Positions 26,990 through 36,054 are shown, counted from the first letter of the stretch. The stretch: DNA of 51,383 bases from an uncultured Rhodospirillales bacterium (GCA_905614355.1 CAJQSN010000028.1:1-51383), one strand, 5' to 3'. Numbers and translations are program-made. The notes: generated by a model not told the origin, from the sequence alone.

Positions 26990-28180
26990 ATGTATAATAC
27001 CAATCTTGATAAACTTACAGACTATCCTTTTGATCGACTGAGAGCTTTGTTGAAGGATGTTAAGGGACCTATTAAAAAATTACCCATGATCATGTCTTTG
27101 GGTGAGCCACAGCACCCCCCTCCTCGTCTTTTAACAGAAACCGTCAACAAAAATGCCGACCTATGGGCCAAATATCCTCCCGTAGCTGGAACGCCTGATA
27201 TGTTAAATGCCATCAAAGATTGGTTGATCGGTCGCTATGGTTTAAACGCAGATACAATTAGCACCGCAAAAAATATTATTGCCGTTTCTGGCACCCGAGA
27301 GGCACTTTATATGGCTGGGGCCATTTCAATCCCGCCGCAAAAACACAAACAACAGCCAATTGTGTTGATCCCAAACCCCTTTTATCAAGTCTATATTGGT
27401 TCAGCTTTGATGAACCAATCAAAGCCCGTTTACATGCCTGCAACTGCAGAAAATAGTTTTTTACCCGACTTTCACTCGCTTGACGAAGAAACGTTAACCC
27501 GCACAGCCTTAGCCTTTTTATGCTCCCCTTCAAACCCCCAAGGGGCCGTGGCCAGCCTAAAATATTTAAAAGGGGCTATCTTGTTAGCACGAAAGTATGA
27601 TTTTGTTTTAGCCATTGATGAGTGCTATGCAGAAATTTATGACACAACTCCGCCACCGGGCGGGCTGGAAGCCTGCAAAGCCTTAGGCGGTGGCTATCAA
27701 AATGTCTTGGTTTTTCACTCTCTTTCTAAGCGCTCAAGTGCCCCAGGCCTGCGATCAGGCTTTGTTGCTGGCGATCAGAATTTAATTCAAAACTTTAAAA
27801 CTCTACGAAACTACGGCGGGGCTTTAATTCCTGGCCCGCTCCAAGCAGCTTCTGCCGCGTTATGGAAAGACAATACACATGTTGAAAAAAACCGAGCCCT
27901 CTACCGTCAAAAGTTTAACTGTGCTGATCAGATACTTGCTGGCCGATTCGACTACTATAGACCTGCGGGCGGTTTCTATCTTTGGTTAAACGTAGGGAAT
28001 AGCGAAGAAATCACTAAAACACTTTGGGGAAAAGCTGGTGTTAGAGTAATACCGGGAAACTACCTGGCACAAACAGATGTGTCTGGGACAAACCCAGGGG
28101 CGGGATTTATTCGTATTGCTCTAGTTCAAAAACCGGAGTTTATCCAAGAAGCCTTAAATCGCATCATTGAAACATTATAA
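26990..28180 (+). CDS. dapC: PLP-dependent aminotransferase, DapC-like
   Basis: 396 residues of fold-type I class I/II aminotransferases. Visible motifs: YPPVAGTPDML, VSGTREALYMAG, NPFYQVYIGSALM, CSPSNPQGAV, IDECYAEIYD and HSLSKRSSAPGLRSGF with the PLP-binding Lys. The start NLDKLTDYPFDRLRALL and SLGEPQHPPP are typical of the alphaproteobacterial N-succinyl-diaminopimelate aminotransferase type, which makes the precursor of meso-DAP for peptidoglycan and of lysine. The call to DapC rather than a general aminotransferase is by resemblance. Its own promoter lies 60 bp upstream; ftsK follows after 139 bp. Confidence 0.83.
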   Translation: MYNTNLDKLTDYPFDRLRALLKDVKGPIKKLPMIMSLGEPQHPPPRLLTETVNKNADLWAKYPPVAGTPDMLNAIKDWLIGRYGLNADTISTAKNIIAVSGTREALYMAGAISIPPQKHKQQPIVLIPNPFYQVYIGSALMNQSKPVYMPATAENSFLPDFHSLDEETLTRTALAFLCSPSNPQGAVASLKYLKGAILLARKYDFVLAIDECYAEIYDTTPPPGGLEACKALGGGYQNVLVFHSLSKRSSAPGLRSGFVAGDQNLIQNFKTLRNYGGALIPGPLQAASAALWKDNTHVEKNRALYRQKFNCADQILAGRFDYYRPAGGFYLWLNVGNSEEITKTLWGKAGVRVIPGNYLAQTDVSGTNPGAGFIRIALVQKPEFIQEALNRIIETL

Positions 28181-28268
28181 AAAACAACTTGTGTGTATCT
28201 ACATTTGATCAATAACTTACGCTTTTCAATTATTAAACTTTGTTAAAGAATAGATTAATATCAAAGGC

Positions 28269-28297
28269 TTGGTGCCGTTTGTTAACAATCTTTAAAT
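28269..28297 (+). promoter_or_regulatory. Candidate sigma-70 promoter for ftsK
   Basis: TTGGTG (28269-28274), 17-bp spacer, TTAAAT (28292-28297), 22 bases before the ftsK ATG, in the 139-bp gap after the aminotransferase gene. Confidence 0.35.
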
Positions 28298-28319
28298 AAA
28301 GTCTGTGTAAAGTAAAATA

Positions 28320-30722
28320 ATGACTCAATCAACAACATCAGTAAATCCGAGAACAAATGGAACACCCTCTGTTTTTAAATTTCTTTCCCGGTTGTTTCCT
28401 AAAAGTTTTATGGATTTAGCTGTGCGGCGAATAAAAGAGTTCGGTGGCATGGTTCTGATTTTAGTCGGCTTCATACTCGTTATTTCTATTTTAAGTTATC
28501 ACCCTTCGGACCCTTCATTAAACAGTTCAACAAGCGGTCCCGTTAAAAACATGTTTGGCTTGACTGGATCATACTCAGCAGATTTTTTGCTACAAGTATT
28601 CGGCATTGTTGCACTCCTGCCCAGCCTAATTTTTAGTGCCTGGGGTTGGCGTTTTTTAAATAAAAAAAACATTCGCTTCATTTGGCTTCGTATTCTAGCG
28701 CTAATTACCGGGCTACTTTTAGCTTCAATAGCTTTTTCGGTTTTCACCCCTCCCGAAGCCTGGCCTCTCCGCAGCGGCATTGGCGGCGTTGCAGGGCAAA
28801 CGTTGTTTCTCCAAACAGTCACAGCAATAGAGGACCTGGGGTTTTTATATAGCACTATATTTGTTGCTATTTTAAGTGGTTTGTTAAGTATTGCTATTTT
28901 AATTTTTGCAGGTGGTTTAGATCGTTCAGAGTGGGCCACCTTAGGGCGCGGGATACAATCAAGCGCTTTAATTTGGCGCTTCATAGTATCCTTAACTCGC
29001 CAAAAAAAGGCGCTTAGAGAACGGGAAGAGCCAACATTTGGAGTAAATAAAAAAGAAAACGAAAGTGCTGTTAAAGACCCCGACAAAGCAACTTTTAACA
29101 GCCCGTCTAGCTCTAGTTCTACAGCTACAAAGTCGAGCAAACTGATTATTACAGAAAAAACAAAAAAAGTGCTGGCCGGCGCGCGTTCCAAAGATGCAGG
29201 ACAAGGGACATTTAATCTGCCCGCTTCAAATATTTTTCAATTGCCTCCTTTGGATATTCTAGAGGCACCGCCGGTAACAACAAAAATTGATGGAGCAGAT
29301 AAAAGTGCCTTAGCACAAAACGCTAAGTTCTTAGAGGGCGTTCTCCAAGACTTTGGTGTTAAAGGAACAATAGTAAATGTACGCCCAGGACCTGTAGTAA
29401 CACTCTACGAGTTGGAGCCTGCCCCTGGAACAAAAACATCTCGGGTCGTGGGGCTCTCTGACGATATAGCAAGGTCAATGTCTGCTTTGTCCGTCAGAAT
29501 TGCAGTTGTGCCCGGACATTCAGTTATCGGTATAGAGTTGCCTAATGAAAAAAGAGACACTGTTTTTTTTCGGGAGCTTTTAGCCTCAGCCGCCTATGAG
29601 AAAACAAACTTAGAGCTCCCTCTGGTTCTAGGAAAAGATATTGGGGGCTCGCCTTGTGTTGTAGACCTCGCCCGAATGCCACATTTATTAATTGCCGGAA
29701 CCACAGGGTCTGGTAAATCAGTGGCAATTAATACAATGATTTGCTCCTTGCTCTTTCGCCTAAACCCTGATGAATGCAAATTTATAATGGTGGATCCAAA
29801 GATGTTAGAATTGTCGGTTTATGACGGGATACCTCACCTGTTAACTCCCGTTGTCACAGAGCCTAACAAAGCAGTAACTGCTTTGAAGTGGGCCGTTAGG
29901 GAAATGGAAGACCGGTACCGACTAATGTCGCAAATGGGCGTGAGAAATATTCTAGGCTATAATGCGCGCATGAGTGAGGCTATAAAAAAGGGTGAAAACC
30001 TAGTTCGACGGGTTCAAACCGGCTTTGATGAAGCGGGAATGCCAATATATGAAGACCAGCCACTCGGCACGGATCCACTACCTCTTATTGTAATTGTTGT
30101 AGATGAAATGGCAGACCTTATGATGGTCGCGGGTAAAGATATAGAAGCGTTGATCCAGCGACTAGCTCAGATGGCACGCGCGGCCGGGATTCACTTAATT
30201 ATGGCAACACAACGCCCATCAGTTGATGTAATCACCGGCACAATTAAGGCAAACTTTCCAACAAGAATTAGTTTCCAAGTGACGTCTAAAATTGACAGCA
30301 GAACAATCCTTGGTGAGCAAGGTGCTGAACAGCTACTAGGCCAAGGCGACATGCTCTATATGGCCGGTGGTGGACAAATTACACGCGTTCACGGGCCCTT
30401 TGTAAGCGACAGTGAGGTTGAACAAATCGTAAACGCTTTGAAAGCACAGGGTGATCCGAAATATATCGAGGCGGTTACTAAAGATATTGAGGACAGTTCA
30501 AGTTCAACCGGGGCCAGCGCAACCGAGAATGGCGATAAGTTGTATGATGAGGCCGTGGCTATTGTTGCTCAAGAAGGAAAGGCATCTACTAGTTTAATTC
30601 AGCGCCGCCTTCAGATCGGTTATAACAGAGCGGCACGAATCATAGAGCAAATGGAGGCTCAGGAGATTATTGGCAAAGCTGACCGTGTTGGGCGCCGGGA
30701 AGTTCTTATAGGTACTCATTAG
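28320..30722 (+). CDS. ftsK: DNA translocase FtsK
   Basis: 800 residues. Four membrane segments lie in the first 200 residues (for example MVLILVGFILVISILSY, about 40-56, and ILALITGLLLASIAFSVF). A short Ser/Lys-rich linker follows, about 200-300, much shorter than in E. coli. The motor has Walker A GTTGSGKS (460-467), Walker B LIVIVVDEMADL (about 588-599) and MATQRPSVDVITG. The C-terminal gamma winged helix (STSLIQRRLQIGYNRAARII) should read KOPS sites. At the septum it pumps DNA toward dif and triggers XerCD recombination. The gene lies between dapC-like and lolA, an alphaproteobacterial arrangement. Confidence 0.96.
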   Translation: MTQSTTSVNPRTNGTPSVFKFLSRLFPKSFMDLAVRRIKEFGGMVLILVGFILVISILSYHPSDPSLNSSTSGPVKNMFGLTGSYSADFLLQVFGIVALLPSLIFSAWGWRFLNKKNIRFIWLRILALITGLLLASIAFSVFTPPEAWPLRSGIGGVAGQTLFLQTVTAIEDLGFLYSTIFVAILSGLLSIAILIFAGGLDRSEWATLGRGIQSSALIWRFIVSLTRQKKALREREEPTFGVNKKENESAVKDPDKATFNSPSSSSSTATKSSKLIITEKTKKVLAGARSKDAGQGTFNLPASNIFQLPPLDILEAPPVTTKIDGADKSALAQNAKFLEGVLQDFGVKGTIVNVRPGPVVTLYELEPAPGTKTSRVVGLSDDIARSMSALSVRIAVVPGHSVIGIELPNEKRDTVFFRELLASAAYEKTNLELPLVLGKDIGGSPCVVDLARMPHLLIAGTTGSGKSVAINTMICSLLFRLNPDECKFIMVDPKMLELSVYDGIPHLLTPVVTEPNKAVTALKWAVREMEDRYRLMSQMGVRNILGYNARMSEAIKKGENLVRRVQTGFDEAGMPIYEDQPLGTDPLPLIVIVVDEMADLMMVAGKDIEALIQRLAQMARAAGIHLIMATQRPSVDVITGTIKANFPTRISFQVTSKIDSRTILGEQGAEQLLGQGDMLYMAGGGQITRVHGPFVSDSEVEQIVNALKAQGDPKYIEAVTKDIEDSSSSTGASATENGDKLYDEAVAIVAQEGKASTSLIQRRLQIGYNRAARIIEQMEAQEIIGKADRVGRREVLIGTH

Positions 30723-30827
30723 GACTTTATTTGCCATTTGAACATTGATGTGGTTTACCTTTTATAACTTTATTAATACAGCAAATAGGTTTAAAAAATC
30801 ACCTGCATCTAACTAGGCCCACTTTTA

Positions 30828-31457
30828 ATGCCCTTACATAAACTAATAAAAATACTTTTTTTTTCGTCTATCATCCTAATTCCAGGTGTTTCATCATCCC
30901 AACCAAATTCTATAAAATTTAGTCTAGAACAAAAAAAAGACTTACAGCGCATAGAAATCTATCTAAATGAAATGAAAACCTTACGCGCAGATTTCTTGCA
31001 GGTTTCTTCAAATGGCGCCGTGGCGACGGGTAAATTACTCATGCAACGCCCAGGTAGGATACGATTTGAGTATGACCCCCCTAGTCCCATTATGTTAATT
31101 GCAGATGGGTATTTTCTTAGGTACGTCGATAAAGACTTGGAACAGGTTACACACATATGGCTAGAAGATACTCCCATCGCATTTTTACTCGAGGACGATT
31201 TAAAACTGAGTGGTAGTTTAACCGTGACTAAATTTTCAAGAAACGCAAACCTATTAACCACAACTATAAACAAGACAAAAGAACCTGAAAAAGGTACTAT
31301 TTCTCTCGTTTTATCAGACAAGCCCCTTGCCTTGAAACAATGGGTAATTAAAGATGCGCAAGGAATTACCACGACGATCACACTTAACAACCACGAACGA
31401 CCAATGAAAATAAACCCCGCCCTGTTTGAGCTGAACTACCAAACAAAAAAGAAATAA
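30828..31457 (+). CDS. lolA: Outer-membrane lipoprotein carrier protein LolA
   Basis: 209 residues. An N-terminal signal peptide (KILFFSSIILIPGVSSS) is followed by the LolA beta-sheet domain: YLNEMKTLRADFLQVSSNG, GKLLMQRPGRIRFEYDPP, SPIMLIADGYFLRYVDKDL and FELNYQ at the C-terminus. LolA carries lipoproteins across the periplasm from LolCDE to the outer membrane. Order ftsK-lolA-xthA supports the call. Divergent LolA-like proteins exist, but length and motifs fit well. Confidence 0.9.
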   Translation: MPLHKLIKILFFSSIILIPGVSSSQPNSIKFSLEQKKDLQRIEIYLNEMKTLRADFLQVSSNGAVATGKLLMQRPGRIRFEYDPPSPIMLIADGYFLRYVDKDLEQVTHIWLEDTPIAFLLEDDLKLSGSLTVTKFSRNANLLTTTINKTKEPEKGTISLVLSDKPLALKQWVIKDAQGITTTITLNNHERPMKINPALFELNYQTKKK

Positions 31458-31530
31458 GGTGGTGATATGAAGAAATATTATTTATAGTCCAATTTGCAAA
31501 TAATTGACTTTGTTTTAACATGGTAGCCAA

Positions 31531-32334
31531 ATGAAAATTACCACCTGGAATATAAACAGTGTGCGCCTTCGTTTATCAAGTCTGGCGCGGCTTATTACAC
31601 AGGTTTCTCCTGATATTATATGCCTTCAAGAAACAAAGGTCCGAGACGAATTATTTCCTGTCAAGGATGTCGAGGCACTTGGCTATCCCTACCAAGCCAT
31701 TTCAGGCATGAAGGGATATAATGGGGTCGCTATTTTATCAAAATGGCCGTTGATTAAGATAAAAACGAAAGTGTGGTGTAAGAAGGCAGATTGCCGGCAT
31801 GTGTTTGCAACAATCAACAAAAAAGGTGTTAGGCCTATTGAAATACATAATTTTTACGTGCCGGCTGGAGGTGATATACCTGACCCAGAGAAAAATATAA
31901 AATTTGCACACAAACTACAGTTCTTAAAAGAGGTTGCAAAGTGGCAAGAAAGTCGGAGGAGTAGCCCTTCCGCGCAAGTCTTAGTGGGGGATTTAAATAT
32001 AGCACCCCTACCGACAGACGTTTGGTCGCATAAACAGTTATTAAAAGAGGTGTCTCATACACCTGTGGAAACAAAAGCGTTAGAACACCTCCTGCTAGCA
32101 GGCTCGTGGACCGACGCAGTTAGAGAGATAATTCCACCAGAAGAGCCTTTATTTACCTGGTGGAGTTACCGCTCGAAAGACTACACAAAAAACAATCGCG
32201 GGCGCAGGTTAGATCATATTTGGATAACTGGCACTTTAAAAAAACATATCTCTGAAATAGATGTGTTTCACGCTACACGGGGCTGGGAAAAACCATCAGA
32301 TCATGTTCCCGTAACAATTACACTTGCAGTATAG
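31531..32334 (+). CDS. xthA: Exodeoxyribonuclease III (AP endonuclease)
   Basis: 267 residues of the exonuclease-endonuclease-phosphatase fold. Catalytic motifs in order: TTWNINSVRLR (metal and phosphate binding Asn), CLQETKVRD (Glu), EIHNFYVPAGGD (Tyr), VLVGDLNIAP (Asp/Asn), RLDHIWIT and the C-terminal SDHVPVT (Asp-His pair). It cleaves abasic sites and trims 3' blocking groups in base-excision repair. Convergent with the response-regulator gene, only 8 bp between stops. Confidence 0.94.
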   Translation: MKITTWNINSVRLRLSSLARLITQVSPDIICLQETKVRDELFPVKDVEALGYPYQAISGMKGYNGVAILSKWPLIKIKTKVWCKKADCRHVFATINKKGVRPIEIHNFYVPAGGDIPDPEKNIKFAHKLQFLKEVAKWQESRRSSPSAQVLVGDLNIAPLPTDVWSHKQLLKEVSHTPVETKALEHLLLAGSWTDAVREIIPPEEPLFTWWSYRSKDYTKNNRGRRLDHIWITGTLKKHISEIDVFHATRGWEKPSDHVPVTITLAV

Positions 32335-32342
32335 CAGTGTTT

Positions 32343-33032
32343 TTAACAAACAACGCGATAGCCGTTAGGTTTAGTAACTAATATTTGCGCATTTGACGGA
32401 TCTTCCTCAATTTTTTGACGCAGGCGGTACACATGGGTTTCAAGTGTGTGGGTTGTGATACCAGGATTATAGCCCCAAACCTCCCCCAGAAGCTTGTCTC
32501 TTGAGACTACGGCACCATCGGCTAAATATAAAAATTTAATGATAGCCGTTTCCTTTTCTGTTAATCTAATTTTATGTTCATTGCGATTATCCAACATTGA
32601 CTTATCCAAAGGTCTAAAGCTATAGGGGCCTATTTGAAATACGGCGTGCTCACTTTGCTCCGTTTCGCGTATTCGAGCACGAAGGCGCGCCAGTAAAACT
32701 CGAATTTTAAACGGTTTTATAACGTAATCGCTGGCGCCCGCATCTAGCGCAGAAATGGCATCGACGTCTTCAACGGACCTGGAGAGCATAACAATGGGTG
32801 ATGTCATGCCGTTTTTTCGCATTGTCCGACAAACATCGCGTCCATCAATATCAGTCAGACCAACCTCCATAATAATTAGATCATAATGCTGCGTTAGCGT
32901 TTTATCTATTGCGGTTTGCCCATTATTGACACCATCAGTTATAAATTCACCCTCGGCCTCTAATTGTTCCTTTAATATTTCTTGTAAATCTATATCGAAA
33001 TCAACGATTAGAATTTTTTTAACCCTGGTCAT
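32343..33032 (-). CDS. OmpR/CtrA-type response regulator with Glu at the phospho-acceptor site
   Basis: 229 residues: receiver domain (1-120) plus winged-helix DNA-binding domain (about 130-229: RLTEKETAIIKFLYLADG, THTLETHVYRLRQKIEEDP). Conserved switch residues Ser84 and Lys106 (VIKPF) are present. The expected Asp is replaced by Glu56 (DLIIMEVGLTD, codon GAG), and the acidic pair at the end of strand 1 is Asp11-Phe12 rather than two acidic residues. Related alphaproteobacterial regulators next to xthA normally read 'LLDVGLPD', to my recollection. The protein probably cannot be phosphorylated normally and may be locked in one state. No histidine-kinase gene is nearby. Confidence 0.9.
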   Translation of the reverse strand: MTRVKKILIVDFDIDLQEILKEQLEAEGEFITDGVNNGQTAIDKTLTQHYDLIIMEVGLTDIDGRDVCRTMRKNGMTSPIVMLSRSVEDVDAISALDAGASDYVIKPFKIRVLLARLRARIRETEQSEHAVFQIGPYSFRPLDKSMLDNRNEHKIRLTEKETAIIKFLYLADGAVVSRDKLLGEVWGYNPGITTHTLETHVYRLRQKIEEDPSNAQILVTKPNGYRVVC

Positions 33033-33259
33033 ACTTAGCCCCTAAAATAAATTATGTAACTTTAGGTAGGATGTTTTAATTTTTAATATTTTACAACGAG
33101 TATCAAAAATAAGTAAGCCTTATTAATTGATAGAATTAGCAAGTACAGTTTTACAATGAACGGAAATTAAACGGTGGGGCTTATCAGGGTGAGACATGGT
33201 TGATTTAGGTATAGGATAATTAGTTCAGCCGAATAAAGTCTAAAGTTAAGGAATACCTG

Positions 33260-33288
33260 TTGGCATAAGATTTGCTAGTCTCTATATA
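33260..33288 (+). promoter_or_regulatory. Candidate sigma-70 promoter for the 218-aa hypothetical gene
   Basis: TTGGCA (33260-33265), 17-bp spacer, TATATA (33283-33288), 27 bases before the ATG at 33316; AAAAGGGA lies between as a ribosome-binding site. One of the better promoter matches in the window. Confidence 0.5.
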
Positions 33289-33315
33289 TAAATTAAACAG
33301 AGAAAAGGGACATTA

Positions 33316-33972
33316 ATGTTAGAAAAAGAAGTGCCGCGAGCTGTTGATGCACCCAAAACCACTAATTTTAGCTTGGAAAAATCAACTCTCGTTAGAGGAA
33401 AAGCGTTTGAACCCTTTGGCAAAGATGGCGTATCATTCTTAGACTTTCTAGATATTATTAACCCCTTGCAACATATTCCCTTGGTTGCAACGCTGTACAG
33501 AAAAATAACAGGTGATGAAATTGATCCTGGAAGCAGACTGGCTGGGAGTGCCCTTTATGGTGGAGCGCTTGGTGCCGTTACATCATTAATTGATGTCATG
33601 ATTGAGTTTAATACAGGGCGGGATATTGGCGAACACGCCTTGGAGGTAGCAGGTCGTGACAATATAAAGCCAGAAAACACCCCGCTTATGGAAGAAAAGA
33701 AAAAGGAAGAAAATCCAATGTCTATGGGTAATTCTAGGCCCGGTTTTTTAACAAACAAAACGGCCTCAGAGGATTTACATCCTGACATCCCCCAGAATGG
33801 TTTGAACAACCCTTTTCTGGCGGAACAACGGGCTGACTATCAAACAACAGCAGCGGCGTTACTCAAAAAAATAGACGCTGGCATAAAAATTGATGAGAAA
33901 ATGAGGTTCACAGGGAAAGTACAAAACCATTATGCTACTGGAGCGTACAATGAGGCTTTCTATTTAAAATAA
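33316..33972 (+). CDS. Conserved hypothetical protein, 218 aa
   Basis: I recognise the pattern but not a function. Residues 32-100 (FEPFGKDGVSFLDFLDIINP, then QHIPLVATLYRKITGDEIDP, then a Gly/Ala-rich GSALYGGALGAVTSLIDVMI) resemble an uncharacterised protein usually found near xthA in alphaproteobacteria. The Gly/Ala stretch could be an amphipathic or membrane-associated helix. The C-terminal half is charged and low-complexity (KKKEEN), likely flexible. It is divergent from the response regulator with its own promoter. The following L,D-transpeptidase frame lies in the same phase just after its stop. Confidence 0.8.
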   Translation: MLEKEVPRAVDAPKTTNFSLEKSTLVRGKAFEPFGKDGVSFLDFLDIINPLQHIPLVATLYRKITGDEIDPGSRLAGSALYGGALGAVTSLIDVMIEFNTGRDIGEHALEVAGRDNIKPENTPLMEEKKKEENPMSMGNSRPGFLTNKTASEDLHPDIPQNGLNNPFLAEQRADYQTTAAALLKKIDAGIKIDEKMRFTGKVQNHYATGAYNEAFYLK

Positions 33973-34026
33973 TGCATCCACTTAATAAAAAAATACTATC
34001 CAAAACTAATAAAAAGGAAATACGTA

Positions 34027-34563
34027 ATTTTCACGTCTAAAGAAAAAAACAGCACTATTATAACCGTTAGTCCCGAGGGGACTCTTTGTTTTGCAAATAA
34101 AGTATATAGGTGCGCACTTGGAGAATTCGGAGTAATAACAGATAAAAGAGAGGGTGATGGAGCAACACCGGCCGGAACATTCCCGATTAGAGAAGTTCTT
34201 TATCGACCAGATCGAGTGGCCAAGCCTAAAACAGGATTAAAAGTATCGCCCTTAAAACCAAATGACGCATGGAGCGATGATCCAAAAGATATAGACTATA
34301 ACAAGAGGGTTTCACTGCCACACAGTGTCCAGGTGGAGCGGTTGTGGCGAAAAGATAAACTCTACAATATTATCGTTGTTATTGGCTATAATGATAAACC
34401 CGTGAAAAAACTGAAGGGTAGCGCTGTTTTTTTACACGTTGCAAAAGATGGGTTTAAACATACAAGGGGTTGCGTGGCGTTAAAGCAAAGAGATTTATTG
34501 GAAATAATTACCGCTCCGGCACCTCCCGAATACATTACCATATTACCCCCACGATTGGTTTGA
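34027..34563 (+). CDS. L,D-transpeptidase (YkuD) family protein, start unclear
   Basis: About 178 residues. Homologous sequence begins near TVSPEGTLCFANKVYRCALG and continues with EGDGATPAGTFPIREVLYRP, KRVSLPHSVQVERLWRKD and the YkuD active site FLHVAKDGFKHTRGCVAL (His and catalytic Cys). The family forms or modifies 3-3 peptidoglycan crosslinks or attaches proteins to peptidoglycan; this one has no visible signal peptide. No ATG, GTG or TTG precedes the conserved region: the first canonical in-frame start is GTG 34216, which would delete about a third. ATT 34027 has AAGGAA at good distance. Alternatively an ATG at 33972, overlapping the previous stop, reaches this frame if one A is removed from the A7 run at 33987-33993. 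Confidence 0.75.
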   Translation: MFTSKEKNSTIITVSPEGTLCFANKVYRCALGEFGVITDKREGDGATPAGTFPIREVLYRPDRVAKPKTGLKVSPLKPNDAWSDDPKDIDYNKRVSLPHSVQVERLWRKDKLYNIIVVIGYNDKPVKKLKGSAVFLHVAKDGFKHTRGCVALKQRDLLEIITAPAPPEYITILPPRLV

Positions 34564-34634
34564 GTGCGGTCGCCGCAACTCCAAACCTAATGCCCGGCTC
34601 GTGGTATTAGACACACTAAATTCCAGCGAAACAA

Positions 34635-35312
34635 TTAGTTGGTTCGGGAGCCAAAAATAGCCCTGCCTATTCGGACATATGTGGCGCCAAATTGGATCGC
34701 CGTCTCGTAGTCGGCACTCATGCCCATACTTAATTCTTTAATATTATTCCGTTCAGCAATTTTGCGTAGCAAACCAAAATGGAGCGCGGGCTCTTCGTCT
34801 GTGGGTGGAATACACATTAAGCCGTCTACCGGAAGGTTTAATGTGGTTATACATGTCTGAATGAAACCATCCGCTTCCGCTGGAAAAACGCCAGCTTTTT
34901 GGTGTTCTTCGCCCGTATTCACTTGAATAAAACAACGAATTTTACGGCCTGTATCTTTTATATGCCGGGAAACAGCCGTGGCTAGCTTTAACCGGTCAAT
35001 TGTTTCAATCACATCAAACAGACTAACAGCGACGGCTGCCTTGTTGGTTTGTAGTGGACCAATGAGGTGAAGTTGTGTGTCAGGATAAAGTCGTTTCAAA
35101 TCCAACCATTTTTGCTCGGTTTCCTGGACGCGATTTTCACCAAATAATCGCTGGCCAGCTTTTAGCGCCCGCTCAATTACATCTCGTGGTTTGGTTTTTG
35201 ATACAGCGACTAGCTTTGTAGCATTTTCTAATCTGTGGTTATCTCTAAGCGCACCGTCAATAGCTTGTTTAACGGCATTTAAGTTTTTATCAATTGCTTC
35301 TAAAGGAGTCAT
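34635..35312 (-). CDS. yggS: YggS-family PLP homeostasis protein
   Basis: 225 residues from the ATG at 35312; the frame extends to 35366 but would then overlap the divergent thiE-like gene. TKLVAVSKTKP carries the PLP-binding Lys, followed by LFGENRVQE, LHLIGPLQTNKA, CFIQVNTGEEHQKAG, LMCIPP and LSMGMSADYETAIQFGATYV, the complete YggS/PROSC signature. It binds PLP in the cytoplasm and controls vitamin B6 and amino-acid homeostasis without known catalysis. Convergent with the L,D-transpeptidase gene. Confidence 0.94.
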   Translation of the reverse strand: MTPLEAIDKNLNAVKQAIDGALRDNHRLENATKLVAVSKTKPRDVIERALKAGQRLFGENRVQETEQKWLDLKRLYPDTQLHLIGPLQTNKAAVAVSLFDVIETIDRLKLATAVSRHIKDTGRKIRCFIQVNTGEEHQKAGVFPAEADGFIQTCITTLNLPVDGLMCIPPTDEEPALHFGLLRKIAERNNIKELSMGMSADYETAIQFGATYVRIGRAIFGSRTN

Positions 35313-35354
35313 CTTAGATTTTAGTCCCGGTTGAAATAAACTATACTGTATATC

Positions 35355-35972
35355 ATGACGACACACTCGTTACCAACAATTGCGCGTTTACTCAATGCAA
35401 GATCCGGGCTCTTGCAGATGCCGCCCATGTTTTATATGACAGACCAGGGGCGGGCGCCGGACCCCTTACTGAGTATTAACCAATTAGGCCCAGGAACCGG
35501 TGTTATCTTTCGCCATTACGATACCAAATCAAGGTTTGAATTAGGGCTTACGGTTAAAAACGCATGCCGGGATAGAGGTTGTTTGTTTTTAGTTGCGGGG
35601 GATCCTTCGTTGGCACACAAACTCAATGCAGACGGATTACATCTTCCAGAATATATGTTATTAAATCCTCCATTAAAAATTAGGCTGTGGCGCCAACGCT
35701 CCAACAAAATACTAACGGCGTCGGCCCACTCCCAAAAAGCACTTGTAAAATGTGCGGCGTTGCCTATCGATGCGGCGCTACTCTCACCTGTTTTTCCAAC
35801 AGACAGTCATTTAAACAAAAAAACGCTTGGAATTTCCAAATTCCAGAGGCTTGCTAGACAAACGCATGTTCCAATATATGCTCTAGGTGGAATTAACGAC
35901 AAAAATGCCATCCAATTAATAAATAGCCCTGCTATTGGGATCGCCGGAATTAGTGCACTGTTACCAAGCTAA
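35355..35972 (+). CDS. Thiamine-phosphate synthase-like protein (ThiE/TenI fold)
   Basis: 205 residues, TIM-barrel of the ThiE/TenI superfamily: FYMTDQGRAPDPLLSI, GTGVIFRHYD, LFLVAGDPSLAHKLNADGLH, TASAHSQKAL, ALLSPVFPTDSH and YALGGINDKNA, the last four matching the phosphate-binding and substrate loops. The Asn/Lys residues used by ThiE for pyrophosphate are only partly visible, so this may be a ThiE-like paralogue (as is common beside yggS in alphaproteobacteria) rather than the main thiamine-phosphate synthase. It starts 42 bp from yggS in the opposite direction. Confidence 0.82.
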   Translation: MTTHSLPTIARLLNARSGLLQMPPMFYMTDQGRAPDPLLSINQLGPGTGVIFRHYDTKSRFELGLTVKNACRDRGCLFLVAGDPSLAHKLNADGLHLPEYMLLNPPLKIRLWRQRSNKILTASAHSQKALVKCAALPIDAALLSPVFPTDSHLNKKTLGISKFQRLARQTHVPIYALGGINDKNAIQLINSPAIGIAGISALLPS

Positions 35973-36002
35973 ATTAATTGATTCCGAATTTTGACATAGA
36001 AA

Positions 36003-36028
36003 AAGGGGAGCAATTTCTTGCTCCCCTT
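36003..36028 (-). terminator. Rho-independent terminator between thiE-like and porin genes
   Basis: A perfect 11-bp stem AAGGGGAGCAA/TTGCTCCCCTT with a 4-base loop; on the minus strand the stem runs into TTTTTC. It ends the porin transcript, and because the two genes converge it may also stop plus-strand transcription. Confidence 0.8.
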
Positions 36029-36054
36029 AAATTCTTAGCTAAAGTTGCTATATC

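Noticed and set aside
28499-29191. 230-codon antisense frame within ftsK
   Set aside because: Exactly opposite a well-conserved gene whose codon pattern explains the long open frame; no motif of its own.
35313-35366. Longer yggS start at 35366
   Set aside because: Would overlap the divergent thiE-like start at 35355, and the extra 18 residues are not part of the family; ATG 35312 fits normal length.
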